A stretch of 64,000 nucleotides of DNA, taken from Lojkania enalia (Eukaryota; Ascomycota; Dothideomycetes; Pleosporales). The first letter of the stretch is position 1, and every line of letters starts with the position of its first letter. Below, piece by piece: positions 1 to 12,553 of this stretch. Position numbers and translations under genes: made by a program. Below the pieces are notes generated by a model. That model saw nothing but the letters and a program-made list of their open reading frames with translations. It did no database searches and had not been told where the DNA came from. The stretch is taken from NCBI GenBank assembly GCA_010094045.1, contig ML986581.1, forward strand, positions 372,001 through 436,000. The letters are read 5' to 3'.

Positions 1-350
1 GGACGATAGGGTTTAGCACCCACTCTAGGCCGAGGTATGTTACGCCTTCCAGACCGAATTTGAAGGGGTCGACGCCGGCGATTGAGACTGTGTCGGCGGG
101 AGCCATGCGTTTGCCAGAGAGGAGGCGGAGAAGGGTTGTCTTGCCAGCACCGTTTGCTAAAATATTTAAATTAGTACATATATCTTCATAGCATGTATAT
201 TGTACACATACCTCCTATGAGTAGCGTCCTGCTTCCCGGCGGAAGATTGAGGAAAACATCTTTTAGACCTGTCGAACCGTCTGGAAAGGAGTAGCTCAGG
301 CTCTTGACGTCAATTGAGGGAGCAATAGAAGTATCGACCTTTTGTGCCAT
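1..350 (-). CDS. CAF16: Caf16-type soluble ABC ATPase, N-terminal part (runs off the left edge)
   Basis: Two exons are visible: 350 down to 212, and 156 down to the window edge. Between them lies a 55-nt intron (211-157) with a GTATGT donor and TTAG acceptor. Exon 1 encodes a start beginning MAQKVDTSIAP and the first beta strands of an ABC domain. The splice joins the Walker A motif GANGAGKTT exactly, followed by LLRLLSGKRMAP and AGVDPF, which resembles yeast Caf16 and plant ABCI-type proteins. Caf16 is a single ABC ATPase without membrane segments, linked in yeast to the Ccr4-Not complex. The Walker B and signature motifs lie outside the window. The start sits about 200 bp from the divergent tRNA isopentenyltransferase gene, so the two probably share a promoter region. 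Family assignment rests on the ABC core only; another soluble ABC protein is possible. Confidence 0.78.
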
Positions 351-553
351 TTCTGTAGACCCGCAATCCGTGCTGTGCCGTGAAATGCGGGCGACTCATA
401 TTTTATACTTTTTTGAACAGTGGTATTAGGGCGTGGATGATGACAGCATACGAGCCACTAGTACCGAAGCGGAAGGCAACTCCCGAGTGACTTTTCGGCA
501 CTTGGTTTTCACAAACGCTCACAACTATAGACCGATCCTGCATACACCAATGC

Positions 554-2162
554 ATGTATCGCGCAATAAGGAAATTTCTAAACTTGAAAATGTGCCGGGC
601 GCCTATGAAGCCTTTGGTGGCTATTGTGGGCGCTACAGGGACTGGGAAATCCGATGTATGTTTTGAGTTTTGATAGTTTGACTCAAACGACGATGGAATA
701 ATACTGATCACAATAGGTAGCTTGCGGTTGAATTGGCGCACTACTTCAACGGAGAGATTATTAATGGTGATGCTATGCAGCTCTATCATGGGTTGCCGGT
801 TATTACAAATAAGATTCCTAAAGATGAGATGAGAGGCGTTCCGCATCATTTACTCGGCTGTATTGAGCTTGCGGAGGAAACGTGGACGGTGGGGAAATTT
901 GTTAAGAATGCACTCGGAGTGGTAGGTCTCGAAATTTATTTCTGACTGCAGTGGCTTTGCGATGATTTGTTGAAAGATGCTGATAAGTCTAGATTGATGA
1001 GATTAGGAGTAGAGGGAAGCTACCCATTCTGGTTGGTGGCACGCATTATTATACACAGTCTCTGCTTTTCCAAGATCAGTTGGTAGACAAGTCGATGCTG
1101 GAAGTTAATGGAAATACAGAGACATTAAAGATTCTGGACAAGCCAACCGAGGTTATACTGGAGAAGTTGAAAGAGGTGGATCCGGTGATAGCGGAGCGAT
1201 GGCATCCCAACGAACGACGGAAAATCCAGCGGTCGCTAGAAATATATCTAAGGACGGGAAAAAGAGCTTCACAAATTTACGATGAGCAGAGAACAGAGCG
1301 AGAAATCTCGTTGAACGAAGACGACGCTGAGACAACGCAAAATGGGGCAAACGGATCAAGTCTGCGATTTCCCACGCTGCTTTTTTGGATACACGCACCG
1401 AAGGATATCCTTTGCCAGCGCCTAGATGCACGCATCATCAAAATGCTGGACCGAGGTCTTCTATCCGAAGTTGAAACGCTTACCAACTTCCGCACAACAT
1501 ATGAAACACGGACTGGGAAAGTTGTGGACCAAGGCCGTGGTATATGGGTCTCAATTGGCTATAAAGAGTTCCTTGAATACCATTCCGCGCTCAATGAGCC
1601 CTCAAGCAATGACAAAGACCTTCAGAAACTCAAGGCCGCAGCCATCGAGAAGACGCAAGCGGCAACCCGGCAATACGCCAAGCGCCAACTACGCTGGATT
1701 CGCACCAAGCTCCTAAACGCAGTCTTGAAAGCAGGACTGAAAAACAACGTGTTCCTCCTTGATGGCTCTGATCTCCCGAAATGGGAAGACTCGGTCCTCG
1801 AGCCCGCACGGTCAATTACGTCGCAATTCCTCTCCGGCACAAGCCTTCCAGAGCCTACTGGCCTATCTGACCTGGCAGCTGAGATGTTGACACCGAAGCG
1901 TGACTATGATCTAGGGCAACGACCTGATCTCTGGCAGAAGCGGGTTTGCGAAATGTGCGGGACGGTGACCGTAAATGAGAATGACTGGAATCTGCATATT
2001 AAAAGCCGGACACATAGGAGAGCCGTAGGGCGGAAGAAGAAAGCAGGAAACGTGCCGAAAAGAGAAACGAAAGATATAAAAGCTGCGAGAGTGGATTTTG
2101 TAGAAGTACAAGACACATACTTAGGCTTGAAAGAGAAGGAAGAAGATGAAAATGAAAGATGA
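554..2162 (+). CDS. MOD5: tRNA dimethylallyl (isopentenyl) transferase, MOD5 type
   Basis: Exons are 554-655, 721-921 and 993-2162 (about 490 aa). Introns have GTATGT..GTAG and GTAGGT..CTAG borders. The enzyme transfers a dimethylallyl group to A37 next to the anticodon (i6A37) of tRNAs reading UNN codons. The P-loop [10 protein letters not shown] is split by intron 1, and [24 protein letters not shown] and the long C-terminal helical region fit the family. The C-terminus carries a matrin-like C2H2 zinc finger (C-x2-C-x12-H-x5-[19 protein letters not shown]), typical of eukaryotic members, then a basic tail. An in-frame stop at 488-490 bounds the start. Two in-frame ATGs exist, at 554 ([12 protein letters not shown], basic and amphipathic) and 590 ([11 protein letters not shown]). 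This matches the dual-start layout of yeast MOD5, where the longer form goes to mitochondria. Confidence 0.92.
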
Positions 2163-3009
2163 GCTTCTACTATTGTTCTCCGGCGTTCTAAATAATTGGC
2201 CGCAGCCTATGTCTCCTCACATGATGCTTGTCCTATACCATCTACAACGAGGTCTCGCCTTTCTACTAGTCTCGCCCACGTGTTGATACTTCGTAAGCGT
2301 TTCTCACTGGATGACGTTGTCCAATAGCCCCGCTCATCTAATTGAACAAGTGCACACCCGGGTCCGTACATGGCGTTTTCGCCGCTTCGTTTCTGCGATC
2401 TATCGGTTACGAATGGCAAGGTAGGGTAGAAAGCGGTGACTGTTAATATTCAGAATTTGCTTCCGATGTGAGGGCCATTCTAAGAAAGAGTGGATATGGA
2501 AGATTGACTGGTATGAAGAACTCTGTATAGTGCAATAGAAAGAGGTGGCTTATGCATTCATCCCTCCGATGGACTAATGAGTCTCAAAGTAGACCATATG
2601 TACGCCCAGGAGCTAGCAGTGACTACCGAGGGTGCAGCTTCTTGAGAAGTCTTGCGAGATTACATCTTATCATAATATTTCGCACCATTGCTACATCTCT
2701 GTTGAGCAAATAATGTCCTTTGGTGATAATATGTGAGACATGAAATTCCACTGAGCAGATGTTCGAATTTGTATGTCATGGTGGTTCCGATGAAAATATT
2801 GGAGACGAGGGAAGGCTGGTCGGTTGAAGCTCGGAAGTGGTGACTCCAACAAGGGTTGCACGAGCCAACCAGACGCGGAAAAGCGCGACTCTTTCGCGTC
2901 TTGACATCAACGGGTCTGCCACTTTCGGTCTCAGAGAAGCTCGCTCCCCCATTCTTCTGCAACACGACGTCCTCCGAACCTGCATTTCCTCTTCCAATTG
3001 CCCTGCGTG
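2163..3009. other. Intergenic region between MOD5 and POL3
   Basis: About 850 bp between two genes on the same strand. It should hold the MOD5 3' UTR, and the POL3 promoter and leader. Both-strand ORFs here are short, begin with non-ATG codons or overlap the POL3 5' end in other frames. No coding similarity was recognised. Confidence 0.6.
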
Positions 3010-6000
3010 ATGCCAGCCGCAGTGCAGAAAGCTCCCATGAAGCGAGTGCTCGCCGAAAGCACAAACACGCGGGCAAACGTGCAGGCGTCGCCCCGCTCCG
3101 CAAAGAAACTCAAGCTAGACGACTCTCTCAGCAAGAATGGCCGGACGCCAATCAAGACGGCTAATGGGTCGTTCAATTCGAGTCAGCCGAGAAGTCAGTT
3201 TGAGGAGGACTTGGTGCTAGAGAAGATGACGCAGGACATCGAAAACCTCAAGGAGAGCAACACGGAGAAGCACCAGCAGTGGAGGCGCCCGGCGCTGGTG
3301 GACTTTGATGAGATGAAAGATAATCTATGCTTCCAGCAGATTGATGCCGAGGAAGGTGTTCTAAATGGTGGCAGGGCAACCGTCAAGCTTTTTGGAGTGA
3401 CAGAAGTGAGCTCGCGTCCCACCGGAATCGAGCTAGTAGCTAATCACACTTGCTGATAGACCGGCCACTCCGTCATGCTTCATGTCGCAGGCTTCCTACA
3501 CTACTTCTACATTGCCGCGCCCGTAAACTTCCAAAAGAGTCACTGCGAACCCTTCCAGATTTGGCTCGAATCAGAGCTCCAGAAGACCATGTCCCAGCAT
3601 TCCGCCATAATCGCCTCCGTGCAAATGACAATGAAAGAGAATATGTATAAGTATCAAGGGAACCAGAAGAGTCCATACCTTAAGATTAGTGTCACGGACC
3701 CAAAGCTGATTAGTCGTACTCGCACTTTCATACAAAAGAAACACGCAAACTGGAAAGGGATGTGGGGAAACTTGGAGGGCGATCTGCTCACCTTCGATAA
3801 CATTCAATATGTTTTGAGGTTTATGATTGACACACATGTACTCTTCCCTCCTCTCCAGAACGGACTGGGCTAACATGCGGCAGATCTCAGGCATGTCGTG
3901 GGTCGAAGCCCCTGCTGGCAAGTATAGGATGATCAACCCCAGGGACCGTCAGTCGAATTGCCAGATTGAAGCCCAGATCCACTTTGGAGATCTTATTGCT
4001 CATCCCGCAGACGGAGAATGGGCGAAGATGGCGCCATTGCGCATCCTCTCCTTTGATATTGAGTGCGCTGGTCGCAAGGGCGTGTTTCCGGAAGCCAACG
4101 TCGACCCTGTCATCCAGATTGCGAATGTTGTCACTCGTTTTGGTGAGGAGAAGCCCTTTGTCCGAAATGTCTTCTGCATGGACACATGTAGCCCTATTGC
4201 GGCTACCGAATTGTTATGTTTTAAGAAAGAGCAGGACATGCTTCTAAGATGGCGGGAGTTTCTCGAGGAAGTCGACCCGGATGTTATCATCGGCTATAAC
4301 ATTGCAAATTTCGATTTCCCGTACCTATTAGCCCGCGCGGAACATCTAAAAGTCGCCAGGTTCCCTTACTGGACGCGCCTCAAGACGGTACGCTCCAAGG
4401 CAGAAAAGACGAACTTTTCGAGCAAGCAAATGGGTTCAAGAGACACGCAGACAACCAATACAAATGGCCGTCTCCAGCTCGATCTTCTTCAGCTTATTCA
4501 GCGTGATCACCAACTTCGAAGTTACACACTTAACGCGGTGTGCGCCCATTTCCTGAAGGAGCAGAAAGAAGACGTCCATCACAGCATGATCACAGGTCTT
4601 TACAATGGAGACGCGAACTCTAGGCGACGATTGGCTATTTACTGTCTTAAAGATGCTTACCTTCCGCAGCGACTACTCGACAAGCTGACGTGCTTACCCA
4701 ACTACACCGAAATGGCCAGAGTCACTGGCGTTCCTTTCAACTACCTACTCTCTCGCGGTCAACAAGTCAAGTTTATCAGTCAAATTTTCCGAAAAGCACT
4801 CGAGCAATCACTCGTAATCCCGGACTTGAGCACCGAGAGCTCGGGCGATCAATATGAAGGTGCTACCGTCATCGAACCGAGGCGTGGATATTACGATGTC
4901 CCTGTCGCGACTCTCGACTTTGCTTCTCTATATCCTAGTATCATGCAGGCGCACAACCTCTGCTATACAACTTTGCTTACGAGGCAAATGGTGGAAAGGT
5001 ACAATATGAAGAAAGACGAACACTACATCGTCACCCCCAATGGTGACATGTTCTGCACAGTCAAGGTTCGCAAGGGACTTCTCTCTCAAATTCTAGAAGA
5101 GTTGTTGGCCGCTCGTAAGAAAGCGAAAAAGGAGCTGGCCGTCGAAACGGACCCATTCAAAAAAGCAGTGCTCAATGGTCGTCAACTAGCCCTGAAGATC
5201 AGTGCAAATTCCGTCTACGGTCTTACTGGAGCTACTATTGGAAAGCTACCCTGCTTGGAGATCGCTAGTAGTACCACTAGCTATGGTCGTCAAATGATTG
5301 AAAAGACGAAACACGAGGTTGAACAGAAGTACACAATTGCGAACGGATACACGCATGACGCTGAGGTCATATACGGTGACACGGATTCGGTCATGGTTAA
5401 ATTTGGTACGACAGATCTCAATGAGGCAATGAAGCTAGGCCAAGAAGCAGCTGAATACGTTTCCTCCAAATTCATCAAGCCCATCAAGCTTGAGTTCGAG
5501 AAGGTCTACTTCCCGTATCTCCTCATCAACAAAAAGCGTTATGCTGGCCTATATTGGACAAACCCAAATAAGTGGGACAAGATGGACACGAAAGGCATTG
5601 AAACGGTTCGTCGTGACAACTGCCGGCTAGTTCAGACGGTCATCGAAACCTCTCTTCGCATGTTACTTATAGATAGGGATGTTGAGGGTGCACAAACGTA
5701 AGCCATTCGCCCGCATTTTATTAGCAATCTCGCTAATCGTGTCTAGCTTTGTGAAAGACACCATCTCAGATCTGCTGCAGAATAAAATAGACATGTCCAA
5801 TCTTGTGATTACTAAAGCTTTGACCAAGACGACAGATGAGGACGACAAAGACCGATATACCGCGAAGCAAGCCCATGTCGAACTCGCTGAGCGCATGAGA
5901 AAACGCGACGCCGGTTCTGCTCCGGCGCTAGGAGATCGAGTCGCGTACGTCATCGTCAAGGGCGCAGGCGGGTCTAAGAATTACGAAAAATCTGAAGACC

Positions 6001-6506
6001 CAATTCACGTCCTTGAAAACAATATCCCCATTGACACGAAATACTACCTAGAAAACCAGCTTGCTAAACCCTTGGGACGTATCTTCGAGCCCATTCTTGG
6101 CGAAAAGAAAGCCTCTCAACTCCTCACTGGCGAACACACACGCACCATCTCGGTTGCAGCGCCGACGATGGGCGGACTTATGAAGTTTGCTAAGAGAACG
6201 CAGACTTGTATGGGGTGTAAGAAACCGCTCGTGAATGCTGATGAAAAGGATGGTGCGGTCTGCGAAAATTGTCGACCAAGGATAGGCGAGCTGTTTTCGA
6301 AGACGTTGTCAAAAGTCAGCGAACTGGAGGTCAGATTCGCCCGACTTTGGACCCAGTGCCAGAGGTGTCAGGGGAGTATTCACTGTGAGGTTATTTGTAG
6401 TTCTAGGGATTGTCCCATTTTCTATATGAGGATGAAGGCGCGGAAAGATGTTGAGGATGCGGGTAAGGAGCTTGTTAGGTTTGATAAGGATGCAGCTTTG
6501 TGGTAG
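3010..6506 (+). CDS. POL3: DNA polymerase delta catalytic subunit
   Basis: Exons are 3010-3405, 3460-3837, 3884-5697 and 5747-6506, giving about 1115 aa. All phases agree. It is the replicative family B polymerase with 3'-5' proofreading, acting mainly on the lagging strand. The exonuclease signatures are DIECAGRKG (about residue 316), [10 protein letters not shown] and YCLKDAYLP (about 510). The polymerase motifs are [12 protein letters not shown] (about 603), [13 protein letters not shown] and C YGDTDS (about 755). These positions are nearly those of yeast Pol3. The C-terminus has two cysteine modules: CysA beginning CMGC (about 1018) and CysB beginning CQRC (about 1067), the latter known in yeast as a 4Fe-4S site needed for subunit binding. 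The start [18 protein letters not shown] follows other fungal Pol3 proteins. Intron 2 has an unusual GTACTC donor but a good GCTAAC branch site. Confidence 0.97.
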
Positions 6507-9138
6507 AGTGGAGTGATGACTGTAGAGGTCAAGCCTCGAGCCAAGAGCGGGTGAGGGGTGGGAAAAGTCAATGGGCGTTGTGGGAGACAACATATGAGCC
6601 TACATTTACGATAAGTCCGGAGACATAGGTAGTTAGTGTTAGTATAGGCTTCTGCTGATACGGCATAGATAATAGCGTATTCCTCGTGTTAAATTCAGGC
6701 TGTATAATTCATTAAGCTCGTTCGATTGAGTGAGTTCGAATTCGAGAATTCCGCTTGTGGAGATATGAGATGGTTCTATAGGGGTTTTATATACCATTTG
6801 GAATTATAAAGCCAGCTGTTGGGAACTGAAGTGACAGGAGTTGTATTCAATATCTGAAATAGTCGGTAACGATCAGAACCAACGGAATCCATAGGCACCA
6901 AAGAGTGTGAAAAACAGAATAGAGTTCCGCAAGATAGCTGTACGAGACTATATAAACAGAGATTGCTGTATAAAGCTAGGAATCCATACCATAATGGGAG
7001 ATCGTGTGAAGCGATAAGAGATAGATAGCCTTGAGTATCGATGGGAAGTCGGGGTCGAGTGGAGGGAATGTGTTTATAGTAACCTTTAGAGGTAGGAAGT
7101 ACGGATAGGGGTCTAACTATATGAAGCCTATTGACAGGATGATTTTTTTTTTTTTTTTGGTAGAGTAGGAAATGGAGCTGGTGGAACGGGGCGAATGAGA
7201 TGTGATAAAGATTTATTGAGAGAGGTAAGCTAGGTAGAAAAGCTCTGGTCTAATCACCGAGTTTGTGGCGTTTAGATGAAGAGGTAGGAAAGGTTTCCCA
7301 TCCGTGGTATTGGAAAGCAGCCAGTTTCATGAAACATTCTTAGCGTAAAGTGAAACGCATGCGTTACTACTCTCATGCTTGCATAGCTCGTCGAATACAT
7401 GGTCCCTGTGTGTACCTAACTTGAAGAATCAACTTGAATAACTTCGTCCTCTTGTTCCGACTGGTGTATAGAAGCACATTAGTAGCGAACGCCGGATAAG
7501 CTTTGACCAACTGCTTAGGTTTTGAAATGGAGGTCTCTTATGAAGGCATACATTTCGCGATGTGGTAGTCCATAGCACTATCCGCCTCAGCGTAGTTTGC
7601 GTAAAAGTTTCGACCATTTCCAAGTATTAGTAGTCGCTCAAAGTCCCACTGTACGTTGTACTTGTCCGCTTATATGTAGAGTCCGATTGGAGTGAGACAT
7701 TTATTGTTGAAAGTCCCTTTTTTGTCCTCGGCTGGAAGTAGTTCAGCATGTAGAGGTTTTCAAGGATGGGTTTCAAGTGCTCCGGATCGTCATCATATGC
7801 TTCGACTACGCAGTCCATTGCCTCCTTTTATGCTTAGGTAATTTATACAGGCTATCGAGTAAGCACCGTATATGTCATACTCTAAAGCTATCTTTGAATT
7901 GCCGCATAATCCATCCTAAATGTCCACAAAAGGCCGCCTTATGGCCGTAATATACTGTCCTTTTTCCCTTGTAGATTTAGGAGGTCTTAAGGTCGGTGAA
8001 GGTAAGAGTATTGAAGAGTCTGGACACAATTTAGTGTTTTTTTTATTCTGTATATGGAAGCAAGCTTACGTTTAATATGCGGTTGCTTGGAGGGCCACTA
8101 TGTAAAGTATCAGGGCAGGTGAGAAGAACTGTGTAGATTCATACCTATGGAGGATCAATTCTATTTATGCTGTCTGTCCTAGGTATCACATGATATCAGG
8201 GCTATTCCTTAATAGGGATCGTGTCATACATATAACCTTACACACTATCTGGTTTATCCCCTCTTTTGGTGGAGAAATGAAGACCATTTGTGGGGTGATG
8301 AGTGATGGGAGGTGGGTATGTGGGGGAGTAGGGGGGCGAGTGATGCCTTTCCTATTAGTCTGGAGCCTGCCTAGGCATAAATTTCTGTAAGGTAGTTTTG
8401 AGGGTGAAGGGTAGAGCCAAACAAGAGAAATATTAGTAGATATGGTAAAGGTGAGACTATTGAGACGTAAGATTGCACCTCTATAGTTAGCACAGTGGTA
8501 ATTGTGGTACTTACCCTCATCCTTAAAAAAAAAAAGGTAAGAAACTGAAAAGAAGATCCTTATAGATACTATGATTTGAAAAGCTATAGTTTATGTTGGA
8601 TTGGATAGTCAATGTCAGAATTATTGCGGTGGCTGGAGAATCCATCAGAATTCCATTAATCCTAAGCTATATTGGGACACTAAATTCTCACTCTTACCAC
8701 ATTTAAATGTAATTGCACCCGAAACGGTTGCTTGAATCCGTCGGAGGTTGCCTCGCAGCTAGAAAATGAATCTTTTTCTAAAATTTCAAACCTATCATAG
8801 ACGTATTGGCAAGGTAAGACATAGTGTTATTTCGAAGCACCCAGATGGGTACATATATACTGTCTTCGAATACTTGTTGACTCGAAAATATGACTTCTGA
8901 ACTCAACCATCCAGCGACAAATTACAATGAAAACATCTACAAAATTATGCCCACTATCACACGCATTTACGAACTCCCTTTTCTATTTCCTCGGCACTTT
9001 CCTAAATGGAAACATTCTTGTTAAGAGCAAATTAGTGGCATATACTCCAGTCATGGTAGTACAATCATTGGAAGAAGTATATTAGCGATCTTGTATTTTA
9101 GCTGATATACAATTTTCAGGAATATCTCGACCCACTGA
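6507..9138. other. Gene-poor AT-rich interval
   Basis: About 2.6 kb between POL3 and the pectate lyase gene. It contains a run of 16 T (7143-7158), many short A/T runs and a decayed BTB/POZ gene near 7.43-7.96 kb, listed separately. The remaining ORFs (for example 8190-8390) are short and match nothing I know. No RNA gene was recognised. Confidence 0.6.
7435..7965 (-). pseudogene. Decayed BTB/POZ-domain gene
   Basis: Read on the minus strand, three pieces in different frames follow the order of a fungal BTB/POZ domain. Near 7960-7900 is YYGHKAAFC, like the usual VHKAVLC motif. Near 7820-7720 is YDDDPEHLKPILENLYMLNY, the acidic DDPE turn followed by the Y-Y helix. Near 7620-7450 is NFYANYAEADSAMDYHIAKC, then, in another frame, KPKQLVKAYPAFATNVLLY. 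Frame changes and in-frame stops separate the pieces, and no start codon is present. It therefore looks like a relic. Large BTB families of this kind are common in filamentous fungi. The call rests on motif order seen by eye. Confidence 0.5.
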
Positions 9139-10194
9139 TTAGATTTTACCAAGGCCAACACCTCTTATCACCTCGCCCTTCACATGCTTAAGAGGTGTGA
9201 GATTGTATTTGTATGGCGCCTTCGTGAAATTGCCCCATTGAGTAATATTGATCGAAGCTGGCCCCCAGTCATTCTCTGCAAAACATGTTAGCAAAATGAA
9301 TAATACATAGACCCTGGGAAATTAGTACTTACTTGCGCCCAGATTCACAAATCCATCGATTTCGAAGTCCCCATCAGGAGACGTGTTGGGGCTGTCCATG
9401 GGAATAACGAGGCCATATGTGGAAAGCGCTTCCTTCGTGTCACCTCGGAAAACGTTCCCTTCGACTAGAACCTGGTTGTCGCTACGGCTATGAATAGCTT
9501 GGTAGTGGAAGTCTTCGTAGAGGTTGTTATATACATGTTGGTGTCCGAATCGACCAGCCGGGCCTCGTGTTCCAGAGTTTCTCCAGTAGTTGTGATGGAA
9601 TGTGATGTGTAAGTGGCCCTGATCGACATCACGCAGAGCATCAGAGTTCCCAACAAGAGAGGATTTCCAATGGTCGTGGAAATAGTTCCAAGATACGGTA
9701 ATCCAATCGCTAGCTCGTACGATGTCGCATTGGCCGTCATAGTAGTCTGGGCCATGATTCATATCTGACTCGAATTCGTTATGGTCCACCCACACACGCG
9801 TACTGTTCTGGATCGTGATACCATCATTATCAAGGATAAAGCGGATACCTAGGTTGCGGATAATAACGTTAGTCTTGGAGGCGACTGTAATCCCGGCGCC
9901 AGTGATTTCGGCGCCCTTTCCGAAACCTATGAGACTCTTGTTGCTGCCGACTTGAAGGCGACTAGTCAAATTGAAAGCTCCCTTCGCGTAGACTATCCGG
10001 GGTTCATCATCTGCAACAGCAGATATGAGAGAATCGACGTCCTCGACAATGACTTTCTCTCCACCCTTGCCACCAAGAGTTGGGCCGACGGGATTATCTT
10101 TACCGAACCCAACTAGGCGGAAATCTGGATGGAATGGCCAGGCCGATATTACAACGGCCGATAAAGTGAATTGATAGAAAATTGACAGCTTCAT
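9139..10194 (-). CDS. Secreted pectate lyase, polysaccharide lyase family 1
   Basis: Exons are 10194-9333 and 9275-9139, joined over a 57-nt GTAAGT..GCAG intron (332 aa). The first ATG lies two codons inside the open frame and gives the signal peptide MKLSIFYQFTLSAVVISA. The protein cleaves de-esterified pectin by beta-elimination outside the cell. Family 1 features are visible: VWVDHNEFES (the conserved WiDH segment with calcium-binding acids), DGQCDIVRASDWITVSWN, and the R-x-P-x-x-R catalytic-site motif as RGPAGRFG. The right-handed beta-helix repeats and the short C-terminal extension ending GVGLGKI are typical. It stands alone in a gene-poor interval, a frequent setting for plant-cell-wall enzymes of plant-associated fungi. 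Pectin lyase is less likely because of the WiDH/RxPxxR pattern. Confidence 0.93.
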
Positions 10195-12553
10195 CTCCAA
10201 AAAATGATCGATAGTCGGGCTGGGGAGGTGCCTACGAAACCGGGACGAGGCCGACGTTCTTATATTAAAAATTAGCCCATGAAGATTCCATTATCTAGCA
10301 ACCAGGCCATTCCCCGGGAGATGGGTTGCGATTTCTCCTTGCCAAGCTGGCAAAATGCCCCTGGCAACTTTCTCGACCAGGTAAAAGGAAAATATTGAAA
10401 TAGGAACTCCTATTTTAGATGCACCATAGCAAGCCGCTATCGGTCTGTTGTATTGCCTATCCATGATCGACTTTCCTAGACTCTATATAGTGATGGACGA
10501 GTGCTGGGAATTGAGTGGTGGAAGAAATCCTACCCTGAATCGAGAGGAGATCCTTGGCTCTTGGCGCTGTGGGGTAATGCATCTGAGCTAACTCGTACGC
10601 AGAATATTAGATAGAATCCAAGATCGCTGCATTGTCCCAAGTTCTTATAGAGAACTTATTTTTCTATGTTATCACAGGTCTGTACAATTCTATATGCTCG
10701 TAGCTTTCGGATGCATTAGATGTCAAAACCAAATGATTTCCGATTAATCCCTGACTTGTGTACCCACCTTGGTGCCTCCTAAACATTCTCAGCGTGAAGG
10801 TTATAATAAAAGGAGGATCCATTCTTGTGACTCTTTAAAAATAAAGTTCTTGAACTGTTGCCCATAAGGAGACATTCCCAGCACCTTCCCAGCTGGTATA
10901 ATAGGTTGGGAAACGCTTGCAAGAATAAGAGTGGAGAGGACAATAGACACTCTTAAGGCAAAGTCACCGAAAATGGATCACAAGAGGAGTTTGTCAATAA
11001 GAGCCGGATTTAATACTTTAACTCGATATGTGATCTTCATAGGCTTGTACTCACGTTCTCAATTAATGGTTAACTCTCGCTTTCCTCACTCCATGATCTA
11101 ATTCGCGGCGTTAGGTAGTAGCAGAGATGCTTCACTAGCTTTCTTTGCTTCCTAGCAGCTCTAGTAGCAGCTCAGGTCTTAGTAGATAACCTCCAATTTC
11201 GAATCCTCCAGATCGACAATCAAGTTTTTATGATACAATATCGGCTTCACATCATGAAACCGGCAAAAAGTCCCAAGGTAGAGTTTTCGTATTGACGTGA
11301 CTAACATCACTTGCTATGTGTGTAATAACAAGCCCTTGTATGATATATTCGATAAAAAGGGAAAAGTGATGGCAGATAAGGTATTAAGGAGCGGTGTGAA
11401 GATGGGGGAGAGCTAGGGGTTGAGCTTAGTGTATTCGGCGTGGAAAGAGGACATCGTTTACACTAATACCACTTCGTATTCGGGAGAGGAATTAGAAGAA
11501 GAAGGTGATTGGTACTACATTAGAAACACTTAGGCTTCACTAACAATGCTGAATGAACGAACTGCATGGTAAATCCGTTCATCGGAGATCCGGGGTCCTG
11601 AAGTAGGTGAATTGGTAGTCGGGAAAAGATAGGTATTTATAGTCTGGCTTCCAGAGCGCCATATATAAAAGCTAAACTCGCTATATAAGCTCGGATATCG
11701 ATGTAGGTTGATGCTGTCACCGTCGCAATCGCGAGACTGCTTAAGGCTAGACAACAATTGATCATGGAATCAAGGTGCTTGAATAATACCTATTCGTATA
11801 TCATTCCCACCTTGAAATTTGCGACCTGTGTCCTAGGGAGACAAGAAATACTACTTTCAAAAGATAGTTTGAATATGCTGGTTTCAAAGTGAGGTTTGCT
11901 ATAGCATATCCCACAATATACGTATAGCGCGGGGCAATCCTTAGCACGTGACCGACTCTACCAACATGGTTTCTGGAAATCTGTATGGAATCCCAGCGTA
12001 GAAGAGGCCATGGGTGCCGAGAAGCATAGCTACTAATGCTAGTCCTTGGTTTATAGAGGAAACTATCCGGATGGTTCCTCTTTGATCGGCTTCGGGTAAT
12101 TTAGTGAGTCGAGCGCCAAGCTTTGTGGATCCCCAGAGCAAGCCCTGGAGAGACTTGGCCGGGAGGCCTGACGGCGGGCTGACGTGCAGACGCAGACGAA
12201 CACCCGTCCACACATGCATGAGCCCTTCGGCACACGACCGAGATAGGCGCATTCTCTCCGTCGACTTTATTTTCTTTGTCGCATCCTACCCACTGCTCGC
12301 CGGGTCTACTCGACGGAGGCCCCGGTCTGGCAAGGCTGCTATTATTGCTGTATTCCATCGCAGAGCTCCTCAAGCTCTCGCCAGTCCCGCCCGCTCCTTC
12401 AAACCGCTCTATGGTGATGGAACCGAGTCGCATGTAGAGCTTTCCCTGAGTATGTCCAGAAATCCGCTTCTCGGAAAGTGCATGCACATGGTGTGTGCGT
12501 GCGCGATCTTTTCCCCGTAACAGGAGCACTTCAATGGACGAGGGCAGCCCACT
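10195..12553. other. Intergenic region upstream of FMP27 and the pectate lyase
   Basis: About 2.36 kb. The left 1.7 kb is AT-rich and holds both divergent promoters plus an unassigned minus-strand ORF (11757-11530, 75 codons without an ATG at its far end). From about 12.05 kb the sequence turns GC-rich with overlapping ORFs on both strands. That fits a long 5' leader or promoter of FMP27 better than a gene. No known family was recognised. Confidence 0.5.

Noticed and set aside
6715..6760. tRNA-like GTTCGAATTC segment
   Set aside because: No acceptor stem, D arm or anticodon arm can be folded around it; it is only a short palindrome. No tRNA gene was found in the window.
11530..11757. A 75-codon minus ORF as a possible gene fragment
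   Set aside because: No recognised motif, no flanking exons and an AT-rich setting; mentioned only in the intergenic entry.
12101..12529. Overlapping ORFs of about 140 codons on both strands before FMP27
   Set aside because: They lie in the GC-rich leader/promoter of FMP27, overlap each other and show no family features.
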